Origin: JBELMB01 sp042088665
Lineage (GTDB): Bacteria > Pseudomonadota > Alphaproteobacteria > Rhodobacterales > Rhodobacteraceae
Assembly: GCA_042088665.1 (NCBI GenBank)
Contig: JBELMB010000104.1
Location: 1 to 18,085 of the forward strand
Reading direction: 5' to 3'
Length of the DNA: 18,085 nucleotides
Positions 7,232 to 14,408 of this stretch are shown here, piece by piece; position 1 is the stretch's first letter; the number at the start of each line of letters is the position of its first letter. Below the pieces are notes generated by a model. The model did not search any database. It saw only the letters and a program-made list of their open reading frames with translations, and had not been told where the DNA came from. Both the position numbers and the translations under genes were made by a program.

Positions 7232-9448
7232 ATGAACCGGGGACCCCTCGCGCCCATGCGGCTATCATCTCTTATTGCGATTATTGGTACCTTCCTGGTA
7301 GCGGGAGGGTTGAGTGTCCTGACGGCGGGGTTCTCCGCACGGATGATTGAAGGCGCGTCTGAGACCGGCGTCTTGAACGAGCTGGACCTTGACGGTTTGA
7401 CCTGGGCGGAAGTGGACACCAACGGCTTGCAGGTTTTCCTGATCGGCACCGCCCCCGACGAGGCCGCCCGGTTCAAGGCGCTGACCGCCGCGGGCCGGGT
7501 CGTCGATGCGTCGCGGGTGATCGACCAGATGCTCGTCGAGGATCCCGCCGATATTGCGCCGCCACGCTTTTCGGTCGAGATCCTGCGCAACGATTCCGGG
7601 ATCTCGGTGATCGGGCTGGTACCCGCCTCCACCGACCGCGAGGACCTGATCGCCACCTTCCAGGCCATCGCCCCCGATACCGAAGTCTCTGATCTGCTCG
7701 AAAGCGCCGCCTTTCCCGCCCCCGACGGCTGGGACGATGCGCTGCGGTATGCGACGACGGCGCTGCGCGACCTGCCGCAATCAAAGGTCTCGGTCGACGC
7801 AGGTCTGGTGGAAATCAAGGCCATGACCGAAAGCGCCGAGGCCCGCGCGCGTCTGGAAACCGTTCTCATCCGGCGCAAGCCCAGCGATCTGCGACTGGCG
7901 CTGGATCTGTCCGCGCCGCGCCCGGTGATTTCGCCTTTCACGCTGCGCTTTCTGATCAATGAGAACGGCGCGCGCTTCGACGCATGTTCTGCGGACACCG
8001 AAGAGGCCCGGGACCGCATCCTGCGCGCCGCAGGCAGGGCCGGCCTGAATGGCAAGTCCAACTGCAGGCTGGGCCTCGGCGTACCGTCGCGCCGGTGGTC
8101 CGATGCGGTCGAACTGACCATTGCCAAGCTGGCGGAACTGGGCGGCGGCTCCATCACGTTTTCCAACGCCGACATAACCTTGGTCGCGGTGGAAGGCACC
8201 GATCAGGCGCGTTTTGACCGTGTGGTCGGAGAGTTGGACACCGCCCTGCCAGAGGTCTTTGCCCTGCACGCCGTGCTGCCAAAACCACCGGAGCAATCCG
8301 GCGAAGGCCCGCCAGAGTTTACCGCAGTGCTCGACGAGGACGGCGCTGTGCAGTTGCGCGGCCGTCTGGCCAGCGAGGTCGCGCGCCAGACCGCGGACAG
8401 CTACGCCCGGGCGCGGTTCGGCTCTGCGGCGGTCTATACGGCCGCGCGCGTCGACGACACCTTGCCCGGCGACTGGTCGATCCGGTCTCTCGCCGCGCTC
8501 GAGGCGCTGTCGATGCTTGCCAATGGCACTGTGACGGTGACACCGGACAATGTGGACATCGGCGGCCAGACCGGCAATTCCGAAGCCGGGTCGCAGATCG
8601 CCGCGCTGTTCGCGGCAAAGCTGGGGGATGCCGCGACCTTTGCCATCGACGTGACCTATGTGGAACGTCTCGACCCGGCGCTTGGCATCCCGACGCCGGA
8701 ACAATGCGAGGCCCGCATCGTCGAGACGGTCGGGGCGCGCAAGATCTCCTTTGAGCCCGGGTCCGCCACGCTCGACATCTCTGCCGAAGCGATCATGGAC
8801 GAACTGGCAGATCTGCTGAAAACCTGCGGCGATATCCCGCTGGAAATCGGCGGCCACACAGACAGTCAGGGCCGCGAGGTGATGAACCAGCAGCTCAGTC
8901 AGGATCGCGCGCAGGCCGTTCTGGACGCATTGCGCGCGCGCCGGGTGCCCACCCGTGCCTACACGGTGCAGGGCTACGGCGAAGCCACCCCCATCGACGA
9001 CAACGACACGGCGGAGGGGCGCGAGGCCAACCGCCGGATCGAGTTCAAGCTGATCGCCTCAGCGGAGACAGAGACCGCGGCCGCGGATGGCGTCCCGGAT
9101 GCCACCACCGATACGGCAGGCGATGGCGCCAACGCCCAAGCCAGCCAAGACACCCAGACGACGTCGGCAGCCACCGACACGGGCACAGACACGGGCACAG
9201 ACACGGGCACAGACACGGGCGGCGACACGGGCGGCGACACGGGCGGCGACACGGGCGGCGAGACTGCAAACCCCGCCACGGCTGCGGCCCCTGACCAGAC
9301 CGCAGGCACCGAAGACACTTCAGAGGCCCCGACCATCTCCGCCCCTGCCGCCACAGAGGCCGCCGCCGCCATCGGCGCCGACAAGGCGGTCCCCTCAGGG
9401 GCCGTGCGCAGCCCCGACTTTGAACCGAGTACCGGTGACGACGGCTGA
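7232..9448 (+). CDS. BON-like and OmpA-domain envelope protein with repetitive C-terminal tail
   Basis: The 738-aa product starts with an N-terminal hydrophobic segment (about 9-32, MRLSSLIAIIGTFLVAGG) that acts as signal or membrane anchor. The region to about residue 500 contains repeated BON-like units, for example LTWAEVDTNGLQVFLIGTAP and FSVEILRNDSGISVIGLVP. Residues about 504-609 are an OmpA C-terminal peptidoglycan-binding domain (ISFEPGSATL, GGHTDSQG, LSQDRAQAV, VQGYGEATP, NRRIEFKL). A tail of about 129 residues follows, rich in Ala, Thr, Asp and Gly and including the DTGT/DTGG repeat encoded at 9176-9259. The protein probably lies in the periplasm, tethered to peptidoglycan. ATG 7232 follows GGCGGGG (7221-7227). 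TTG 7211 and ATG 7256 are alternative starts. The ribosome site could pair with the C-run at 7204-7208 (CCCCG/CGGGG). Confidence 0.88.
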   Translation: MNRGPLAPMRLSSLIAIIGTFLVAGGLSVLTAGFSARMIEGASETGVLNELDLDGLTWAEVDTNGLQVFLIGTAPDEAARFKALTAAGRVVDASRVIDQMLVEDPADIAPPRFSVEILRNDSGISVIGLVPASTDREDLIATFQAIAPDTEVSDLLESAAFPAPDGWDDALRYATTALRDLPQSKVSVDAGLVEIKAMTESAEARARLETVLIRRKPSDLRLALDLSAPRPVISPFTLRFLINENGARFDACSADTEEARDRILRAAGRAGLNGKSNCRLGLGVPSRRWSDAVELTIAKLAELGGGSITFSNADITLVAVEGTDQARFDRVVGELDTALPEVFALHAVLPKPPEQSGEGPPEFTAVLDEDGAVQLRGRLASEVARQTADSYARARFGSAAVYTAARVDDTLPGDWSIRSLAALEALSMLANGTVTVTPDNVDIGGQTGNSEAGSQIAALFAAKLGDAATFAIDVTYVERLDPALGIPTPEQCEARIVETVGARKISFEPGSATLDISAEAIMDELADLLKTCGDIPLEIGGHTDSQGREVMNQQLSQDRAQAVLDALRARRVPTRAYTVQGYGEATPIDDNDTAEGREANRRIEFKLIASAETETAAADGVPDATTDTAGDGANAQASQDTQTTSAATDTGTDTGTDTGTDTGGDTGGDTGGDTGGETANPATAAAPDQTAGTEDTSEAPTISAPAATEAAAAIGADKAVPSGAVRSPDFEPSTGDDG
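9176..9259 (+). repeat. 12-bp minisatellite, seven copies, in frame
   Basis: Three copies of GACACGGGCACA (9176-9211) are followed by four copies of GACACGGGCGGC (9212-9259) without interruption. Each copy adds four residues (DTGT or DTGG) to the tail of the OmpA-family protein. Because the unit length is a multiple of three, copy-number change would alter tail length without shifting the frame. Confidence 0.95.
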
Positions 9449-9495
9449 TCGGCACAGTGCCGCGCGGTCAGGACAAGACGCCCAAGGAACGAACC

Positions 9496-9822
9496 ATGGA
9501 TCGAACCCAATTCATCATTGCCACGGCGATCATCCTCTTCGTCGCCTTCTGCCTTGGATGGTTCGCCCATTGGCTCATTCACCGCTTCAAGCGCGTGAGC
9601 CAGGCCGACATGGACCAGCTGGAGCGCATGAGCCAGGAGTTGCATGAGGCCGAAGAAACCCGCGATCAGGCGATTACCTACCTGCAACAGCGCGAGGCGG
9701 AACTGACCAACCAGCTGGCCCAGACCGAGGCGGAACTGTCGGCCGCCATGGATGGCCTGCGCGAGGCCCGGCAAGAAGCCGAAGAGATGCGCTCTTATGT
9801 GGAGCGCATGCAACAGGGGTGA
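9496..9822 (+). CDS. Small membrane-anchored coiled-coil protein
   Basis: The 108-aa protein has one membrane segment at about 4-24 (FIIATAIILFVAFCLGWFAH). A long heptad-like, Glu- and Gln-rich helix follows, from about residue 33 to the end (QADMDQLERMSQELHEAEE, QREAELTNQLAQTEAEL). It is probably a single-pass inner-membrane protein with a cytoplasmic coiled coil; no named family is claimed. An in-frame GTG at 9457 would extend it, but ATG 9496 with AAGGAA seven bases upstream is preferred because the extra residues are hydrophilic. It starts 47 nt after the OmpA-family gene and probably shares its transcript, suggesting an envelope role. Confidence 0.8.
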   Translation: MDRTQFIIATAIILFVAFCLGWFAHWLIHRFKRVSQADMDQLERMSQELHEAEETRDQAITYLQQREAELTNQLAQTEAELSAAMDGLREARQEAEEMRSYVERMQQG

Positions 9823-9825
9823 GGC

Positions 9826-9855
9826 GACCGGTCTGCCCGACTCGGGGGTCTTTTT
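9826..9855 (+). terminator. Possible rho-independent terminator
   Basis: GACC (9826-9829) can pair with GGTC (9847-9850), enclosing an inner CCCG/CGGG stem (9836-9839 with 9843-9846), followed by five T residues (9851-9855). The stem has a 6-nt one-sided bulge, so the structure is imperfect, but its position just after the coiled-coil gene and the T-run fit a terminator. Confidence 0.4.
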
Positions 9856-9908
9856 CCCGTGACACAGATGTGGGATGACCGGCGCACCCCAAAGCCCCGG
9901 AGCTTCTC

Positions 9909-10781
9909 ATGACTCAAATCATCGACCGTCTTGCCGACATCTCTGCCCCTTATGATGCGCTGTTCGTGGATCTCTGGGGCTGTGTCCATGACGGCATTCA
10001 CGCCATTCCCTCCGCTGTTGCCGCGTTGCAGACCTATCGCAAGAGTGGCGGCGCGGTGATCCTTGTCACCAATGCCCCGCGGTCCCGCCACGAAGTGGCC
10101 AAGCAACTGGTGCGGTTCGGCGTTCCAGAGGATGCCTATGACGACATTGCCACCTCCGGGGACAGCGCCCGCGCCGCGATGTTTCAGGGCGCAGTGGGTG
10201 AAAAGGTCTGGTTCATGGGTCATGACTTCGACCTGACGTTCTTCGATCCCCTGCAACTGCTGGAGAACCCGGCGCAGATCACCCGCGTCCCGTTGGAAGA
10301 GGCAGAGGGCATCGTCTGCTGCGGCCCCTTCGACCCGCAGGCCGATCCGGACATAAACCGCCCCGAGTTTCTGTATGCAAAACAAAAGGGGATGAAGCTG
10401 CTCTGCGCCAACCCCGACATCGTCGTCGATCGTGGGGAGAAACGCGAATGGTGTGCCGGCGCACTGGCGCAGCTCTATTCGGAGATGGGCGGAGAGAGCC
10501 TCTACTTTGGCAAGCCGCATCCCCCGATCTACGATCTGGCGCGACGGCGCCTTTCCTCGCACCGCAGCGATGTGCCGGACAGCGCGATCCTCGCAATCGG
10601 GGACGGTGCGCACACGGATATTGATGGCGCCATGGGGGAGGACATCGATTCGCTCTTCATCACAGGTGGTCTGGCCCGTGCAGAGACGAAAACAACCCAA
10701 CAGCCAGAGCCCGAGGCGCTAAAGGCCTATGTTGCGCAGGAAAACATCAATCCGACATTCAGCATTGGCACGCTAACCTGA
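9909..10781 (+). CDS. HAD superfamily class IIA protein, TIGR01459-like
   Basis: The 290-aa protein has a HAD fold of the class IIA (NagD-like) type. Motif I is DLWGCVHDG at 21-29. Motif II is VTN at 53-55. The conserved Lys is K202 in YFGKPHPPIYDLA. Motif IV is GDGAHTDIDGAMG at 231-243 with Asp232 and Asp237. The position two residues after the nucleophile Asp21 is Trp23 instead of the Asp that usually acts as general acid/base. As I recall, this W is a feature of the alphaproteobacterial TIGR01459 group. A phosphatase-type reaction is therefore plausible but not assured, and the substrate is unknown. ATG 9909 follows GGAG at 9899-9902. Confidence 0.9.
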   Translation: MTQIIDRLADISAPYDALFVDLWGCVHDGIHAIPSAVAALQTYRKSGGAVILVTNAPRSRHEVAKQLVRFGVPEDAYDDIATSGDSARAAMFQGAVGEKVWFMGHDFDLTFFDPLQLLENPAQITRVPLEEAEGIVCCGPFDPQADPDINRPEFLYAKQKGMKLLCANPDIVVDRGEKREWCAGALAQLYSEMGGESLYFGKPHPPIYDLARRRLSSHRSDVPDSAILAIGDGAHTDIDGAMGEDIDSLFITGGLARAETKTTQQPEPEALKAYVAQENINPTFSIGTLT

Positions 10782-10854
10782 CACGTCAGCCCTTGGGCAT
10801 GGTTCAGGGCGACTGTCCTTGGCGATTTTCCCTTGCTTTCGCTGCAGTCGCAAA

Positions 10855-10898
10855 GTAACAAAATTACGCGCAGCGGCAAAAGACTGCGCGTTTGTTAC
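10855..10898. promoter_or_regulatory. Bulged inverted repeat upstream of maoC
   Basis: GTAACAA (10855-10861) and ACGCGCAG (10866-10873) pair perfectly with CTGCGCGT (10884-10891) and TTGTTAC (10892-10898). This gives 15 base pairs with a 4-nt one-sided bulge (AATT) and a 10-nt loop. It ends 14 nt before the maoC ribosome binding site. A TTGC(N13)GCAA pair (10833-10853) lies just upstream. It could be an operator or a 5' leader hairpin. No T-run follows, so it is not a terminator for the HAD gene. Confidence 0.45.
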
Positions 10899-10911
10899 CG
10901 ACCGCCGTGTC

Positions 10912-10920
10912 AAAGGAGGG
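10912..10920 (+). promoter_or_regulatory. Strong ribosome binding site of maoC
   Basis: AAAGGAGGG lies four bases before ATG 10925, close to an ideal Shine-Dalgarno sequence. It decides that start over the in-frame TTG at 10892, which lies inside the inverted repeat. Confidence 0.8.
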
Positions 10921-10924
10921 CTCG

Positions 10925-11368
10925 ATGTTGGACAATCTGCCGCGTGGAACGATCTGCATCGAAGACATCGAAATGGGCATGAGCCGTCATCTGCGCAAAC
11001 AGGTGACGGATCGGGACATCGAGATGTTTGCCGAGGTCTCCACTGACCATAACCCGGTGCACATGGACGACGCCTACGCGCAGGACACGATCTTTGAAGG
11101 TCGGATTGCCCACGGCATGCTGACCGCAGGATTGATTTCCGCCGTGATCGGAGAGCAGCTGCCCGGCCATGGTACCGTGTACATGGGCCAGACGCTGAAA
11201 TTCCTCGCACCGGTGCGCCCCGGTGACATGGTCTATGCAGAAGTGAAGGTCACCGACATCGACTTCGCCAAGCGCCGCGTGACACTGGCTTGTCACTGCG
11301 CGGTTGACGGCAAGAAGGTCCTGATCGGAGAGGCCAAAGTCCTCGCCCCAAGCCGCAAGTTTGACTAA
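10925..11368 (+). CDS. MaoC-type (R)-specific enoyl-CoA hydratase
   Basis: This is a 147-aa single hot-dog domain, the usual length for PhaJ-like hydratases that convert trans-2-enoyl-CoA to (R)-3-hydroxyacyl-CoA. The catalytic pair is visible as Asp41 and His46 in STDHNPVHMDDAYA. It is followed by FEGRIAHGMLTAGLISAVIG (57-76), the hydratase-2 helix region. Such enzymes can supply polyhydroxyalkanoate monomers or act in acyl-CoA metabolism; no phaC or beta-oxidation gene is nearby to decide. It has its own 143-nt leader with an inverted repeat and a very strong ribosome site, so it is probably a single-gene unit. The tandem double-hairpin repeats begin directly after its stop. Confidence 0.9.
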   Translation: MLDNLPRGTICIEDIEMGMSRHLRKQVTDRDIEMFAEVSTDHNPVHMDDAYAQDTIFEGRIAHGMLTAGLISAVIGEQLPGHGTVYMGQTLKFLAPVRPGDMVYAEVKVTDIDFAKRRVTLACHCAVDGKKVLIGEAKVLAPSRKFD

Positions 11369-11369
11369 T

Positions 11370-11461
11370 CACCGCGCGTCCCAGCGCGCGGTGAGAGTGG
11401 CAGGGTCATGTCTCCAAAGGAGACGTGACAGCCACACCCCAAACATCCCAGGCACTCCCCT
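11370..11461. repeat. 92-bp double-hairpin repeat, unit 1
   Basis: The first of two adjacent direct repeats. Hairpin A is CACCGCGCG, loop TCCCAG, CGCGCGGTG at 11370-11393, extendable by one T-A pair. Hairpin B is GTGGC (11397-11401), AGG, GTCATGTCTCC (11405-11415), loop AAA, GGAGACGTGAC (11419-11429), A, GCCAC (11431-11435), giving 16 base pairs including one G-T pair. A C-rich unpaired tail completes the unit. It begins one base after the maoC stop codon. Confidence 0.9.
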
Positions 11462-11553
11462 CTCCGCGCGTCCCAGCGCGCGGTGAGCGTGGCAGGGTCA
11501 TGTCTCCAACGGAGACGTGACAGCCACACCCCACACGTCCCAAGCATTCCCGC
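11462..11553. repeat. 92-bp double-hairpin repeat, unit 2
   Basis: The second copy follows head to tail at exactly 92 bp and is identical at 83 of 92 positions by eye. Hairpin B is wholly preserved with its loop changed from AAA to AAC. Hairpin A loses one outer pair (A to T at 11463). The other differences fall in the linker and C-rich tail. The remaining 96 bp to the next gene contain further GC-rich stems (CGCCCGCCC at 11560-11568 against GGGCGGGGCG at 11608-11617). They also contain a 12-base match to the unit start (CTCCGCGCGTCC, 11634-11645). Confidence 0.9.
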
Positions 11554-11649
11554 CCCAAGCGCCCGCCCTTTGCTCGCCAATTCCGACCCTGAGGGATCGG
11601 GACGGGTGGGCGGGGCGAATTTCGCAGAAAGAGCTCCGCGCGTCCGGCC

Positions 11650-12690
11650 TCAACACGATGCCAACCGAAATCCGTCGGGGATACCGCTGTCATCTCGCCC
11701 AAGGACGTAGTCCGCCATGACTTGTGACACCTTGGGCGCCATCCCGAATCCGATCTTGAACCCGCCGTTGGCAATAAAGTGCCCGGAACGCTCGGGCCAT
11801 GCATCCAGAACAGGCGCCCGCGACCGGGCTCTTGGACGCACACCGGCCCAGCGCTGAACGATCTCTGCTTCGGCCAAGGCTGGCAGAGCCGCCCGCGCCC
11901 GTGCGGCCAGATCTTCGCATTGCGCGTCAACCGCAGCTCCATCGTCAAAATCCCGCTCAGATGTCGACCCAACGGCAACCGTGCCGTCCGCATGTGGCAC
12001 CACATGCAGCCCCTCGACAAAAAGCTGCGGCGCCTCCGATGCCTCATGGGCAAAGGCAATGGACTGACCCTTGACGCCATCCCCCACTTTTCGGCCCAAG
12101 GCATCTGACAAGCCCACAAGCCCTCGCCAACCGGTGGCCCAAACCACCGCACCTTGGTCCTCGGCCCCGGAGACGACGTCGATGCCCCGGGCCTCGAGAG
12201 CCGCCTGCAAGGCAGCACAAGCGCGGCGCGGGTGCATCCGGGCGCTCAGAGTGTCACGGATCAACAGCCCGCTTGGCGTCTGCGGGGCAAACGTCCCCAC
12301 CGCCTGAGCCGGGATGACCTCCCAAACCGCAGCCCCCTGCCAGAGCGCGGCCGCCCCCTGCGCGCGGGCGCGCGCCAGATCTGCGGCAGCGGCATCCGCC
12401 ACCGGTTGCAACCGGCCCGTGCGCCCATAGCCTGCAGACACACCGCCCACCGCCTCGACTTCGGCCCAGAACCCTGCTGCCATCAACAGGCTGTCCAACT
12501 GAAACGCCTTCTTGGGGTTCCAGTTCTCCGGCACATGAGGCGCCAGTGCGCCGACGAGTCCCCCGGAAGAGCCCGCGCCAACACCATGGGGATCCACCAC
12601 GCGCACCCGCGCACCGCGCTGAACGCAGGCCCAGGCGATGGACAGGCCAAAGATCCCGGCCCCCCGCACCGTCACATCCACTCTTGTCAT
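11650..12690 (-). CDS. FAD-dependent oxidoreductase, DadA/MnmC(o)-like
   Basis: The 346-aa protein begins with a Rossmann fold (VTVRGAGIFGLSIAWACVQRG, dinucleotide motif GAGIFG at 10-15) and has the acidic ribose-binding residue Asp33 in RVRVVDP. GSSGGLVGALAPH follows at about 40-52. The C-terminal substrate/FAD region reads RWAGVRPRARSRAPVLD and FIANGGFKIGFGMAPKVSQ, typical of D-amino-acid/glycine oxidase relatives. The G-S-x-x-x-x-GAL-x-P block and the adjacent divergent mnmD suggest it could be the oxidase half of MnmC, which removes the carboxymethyl group from cmnm5s2U in tRNA. A general amino-acid oxidase is the alternative. ATG 12690 with GGAGGG about six bases upstream is preferred over the longer in-frame extension to 12819. 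Confidence 0.88.
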   Translation of the reverse strand: MTRVDVTVRGAGIFGLSIAWACVQRGARVRVVDPHGVGAGSSGGLVGALAPHVPENWNPKKAFQLDSLLMAAGFWAEVEAVGGVSAGYGRTGRLQPVADAAAADLARARAQGAAALWQGAAVWEVIPAQAVGTFAPQTPSGLLIRDTLSARMHPRRACAALQAALEARGIDVVSGAEDQGAVVWATGWRGLVGLSDALGRKVGDGVKGQSIAFAHEASEAPQLFVEGLHVVPHADGTVAVGSTSERDFDDGAAVDAQCEDLAARARAALPALAEAEIVQRWAGVRPRARSRAPVLDAWPERSGHFIANGGFKIGFGMAPKVSQVMADYVLGRDDSGIPDGFRLASC

Positions 12691-12812
12691 TGCCCGCCCT
12701 CCACGCCAAACCCTGTGGCATCGCCCTTGAGGCACTTGGCATAGCGGACCCGGCCCGCCACGCCAATGCCCCCTGCCCCGCTCCACCCCGTCAGGTCCCA
12801 GAGACACCCGAG

Positions 12813-13532
12813 ATGCCAAACCACTGCCCCGCTGACAGACCGCGACCCAAGACCCTTTGTGGCGACAGCCTCGACTGGCGAGGGGAGACCCCTGTCTCGC
12901 AGCGGTTCGACGATCCCTACTATTCCCTCGACAATGGCCTTGCCGAAACGGATCACGTCTTTCTCAAGGGCAATGGCCTTCCCGAGCGGTTCCGCCCAGG
13001 GTTTCACGTTGCAGAACTGGGGTTTGGCACCGGGCTGAACCTGCTTGCCCTCTGGTCACTCTGGCGGCGAACCGGCCAAGAGGGACGGCTGCATTTCACC
13101 AGCTTCGAGGCCTTCCCTCTCCCCGCAAGGGACATGATCCGCGCGCAGGCTGCCTTTCCCGGCCTGCAGGAAGAAGCCACCGCCCTGCGCCCCTACTGGA
13201 GCGACAGCACCCCCCGGGTCAGCTTGCCGGATCTCGACCTGCACGTCATCGCGGGGGACGCACGCGAGACCCTGCCGCGCTGGCAAGGGCAGGCCGATGC
13301 CTGGTTCCTCGACGGTTTCGCCCCCGCGAAGAACCCGGAGCTTTGGGGCGCCGACCTGATGCAGGCGGTGGCCGACCACATGGCCCCCGGTGCAACGGCC
13401 GCGACCTACACTGCGGCTGGCCACGTGCGTCGCGCACTGGAGGCTGCCGGCCTCATCGTCACGCGCCGACCCGGCTTCGGCCGCAAACGCCACATGACGC
13501 AAGCTGTCAAACCACAGTTGGACCCCACCTGA
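12813..13532 (+). CDS. mnmD: tRNA (5-methylaminomethyl-2-thiouridine34) methyltransferase
   Basis: The 239-aa protein matches the methyltransferase half of MnmC (DUF752). It uses S-adenosylmethionine to make mnm5s2U at the tRNA wobble position. Motifs are DDPYYSLDNGLAETDHVFL (33-51), the SAM-binding ELGFGTGLN (68-76), DAWFLDGFAPAKNPELWG (162-179), ATYTAAGHVRRAL (197-209) and GFGRKRHMT (221-229). The frame is open upstream to 12546, but that part is antisense to the oxidoreductase gene. ATG 12813 fits the family N-terminus, although its Shine-Dalgarno (GAG-like) is weak. The gap to the divergent FAD gene is 122 nt. Its stop overlaps the next gene's start by one base (TGATG). Confidence 0.92.
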   Translation: MPNHCPADRPRPKTLCGDSLDWRGETPVSQRFDDPYYSLDNGLAETDHVFLKGNGLPERFRPGFHVAELGFGTGLNLLALWSLWRRTGQEGRLHFTSFEAFPLPARDMIRAQAAFPGLQEEATALRPYWSDSTPRVSLPDLDLHVIAGDARETLPRWQGQADAWFLDGFAPAKNPELWGADLMQAVADHMAPGATAATYTAAGHVRRALEAAGLIVTRRPGFGRKRHMTQAVKPQLDPT

Positions 13533-14398
13533 TGACTCAGCAGAACACGTCTCTCGGCATCCTTCTCATGGTCGCGACAACGTTTGTCTTTGCGCTGCAG
13601 GATGGCATCTCGCGCCACCTCGCGGCGGAATACAACGTCATGATGGTTGTCATGCTGCGCTACTGGTTCTTTGCGGGTTTTGTCGTGGTCTGGGCCGCGC
13701 GCAAAAGCGGCGGGCTCGCGCAGGCGGCAAACAGCGCGATGCCATGGACGCAAATCTTTCGCGGTGCCCTGCTGGTGGTCGAGATCAACATCATGGTTCT
13801 GGCCTTCGTCTACCTTGGCCTGGTGGAAAGCCACGCGGTCTTTGCCTGTTATCCGCTGCTGATTGCGGCACTCTCCGGGCCGGTTCTGGGCGAACACGTG
13901 GGCTGGCGGCGCTGGGTCGCCATCGCGGTGGGCTTTGTCGGGGTGCTGATCATCCTGCAACCCTCCGGCGGGGTGTTTTCCCCCTTTGCCGTGATCCCGC
14001 TGGTCTCGGCGACGCTTTTCGCGCTCTATGGTCTGCTCACCCGATACGTGGCGCGCGCCGACTCAGCCACGACTTCGTTTTTCTATACCGGCACCGCGGG
14101 CGGCGTCGTCGCCACGATGATCGGCATCTGGTTCTGGGAATCGATGACCGGACCCGACTGGGGCTGGATGGCGCTCTTGTGCGTGACCGGAGCGCTGGGC
14201 CACTACCTGCTGATCCGCTGCTACGACGTGGCCGAGGCCAGCGCCGTACAGCCCTTTGCCTACCTGCAACTGGTCTTTGCCAGCACCATGGGGATCACCC
14301 TGTTCGGTGAGACCCTGCGCCTGAATGTCGGCATCGGCGCAGGGCTGATCGTCTTTGCCGGGCTGTTCACCCTGTGGCGGGCCCGGGCGCGCGGCTGA
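13532..14398 (+). CDS. DMT superfamily (EamA) transporter
   Basis: The 288-aa protein consists of about ten hydrophobic helices in two EamA-type halves. The first half begins LGILLMVATTFVFALQDGISRHLA and ends with VAIAVGFVGVLIILQPSGG. The second begins PLVSATLFALYGLLTRYVARA and contains AVQPFAYLQLVFASTMGITLFGE, the usual conserved helix nine, and GAGLIVFAGLFTLWR. It is probably an inner-membrane exporter of small metabolites; the substrate cannot be told from sequence. Its ATG overlaps the mnmD stop, so it is translationally coupled to mnmD, though a direct functional link to tRNA modification is unlikely. The gap to the convergent next gene is only 10 nt. Confidence 0.92.
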   Translation: MTQQNTSLGILLMVATTFVFALQDGISRHLAAEYNVMMVVMLRYWFFAGFVVVWAARKSGGLAQAANSAMPWTQIFRGALLVVEINIMVLAFVYLGLVESHAVFACYPLLIAALSGPVLGEHVGWRRWVAIAVGFVGVLIILQPSGGVFSPFAVIPLVSATLFALYGLLTRYVARADSATTSFFYTGTAGGVVATMIGIWFWESMTGPDWGWMALLCVTGALGHYLLIRCYDVAEASAVQPFAYLQLVFASTMGITLFGETLRLNVGIGAGLIVFAGLFTLWRARARG

Positions 14399-14408
14399 TT
14401 CTGCCGCT

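Noticed and set aside
7781..8857. 358-aa minus-strand frame, and another at 7198-8199
   Set aside because: Both are shadows of the OmpA-family gene with no recognisable motifs.
8974..9813. Val/Pro repeat protein on the minus strand
   Set aside because: It is the antisense reading of the 12-bp minisatellite, which is open in all frames because the unit has no stop.
10833..10861. Sigma-70 promoter TTGCTT with TAACAA for maoC
   Set aside because: The spacing is 17, but the -10 match is poor; I could not support a promoter call.
11406..12218. 270-aa minus-strand frame spanning the 92-bp repeats
   Set aside because: It is a different frame within the FAD oxidoreductase gene running into the repeats; the repeated peptide is only a translation of the hairpins.
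12546..12812. N-terminal extension of MnmD
   Set aside because: It overlaps the divergent FAD oxidoreductase start in antisense and does not resemble MnmD sequence.
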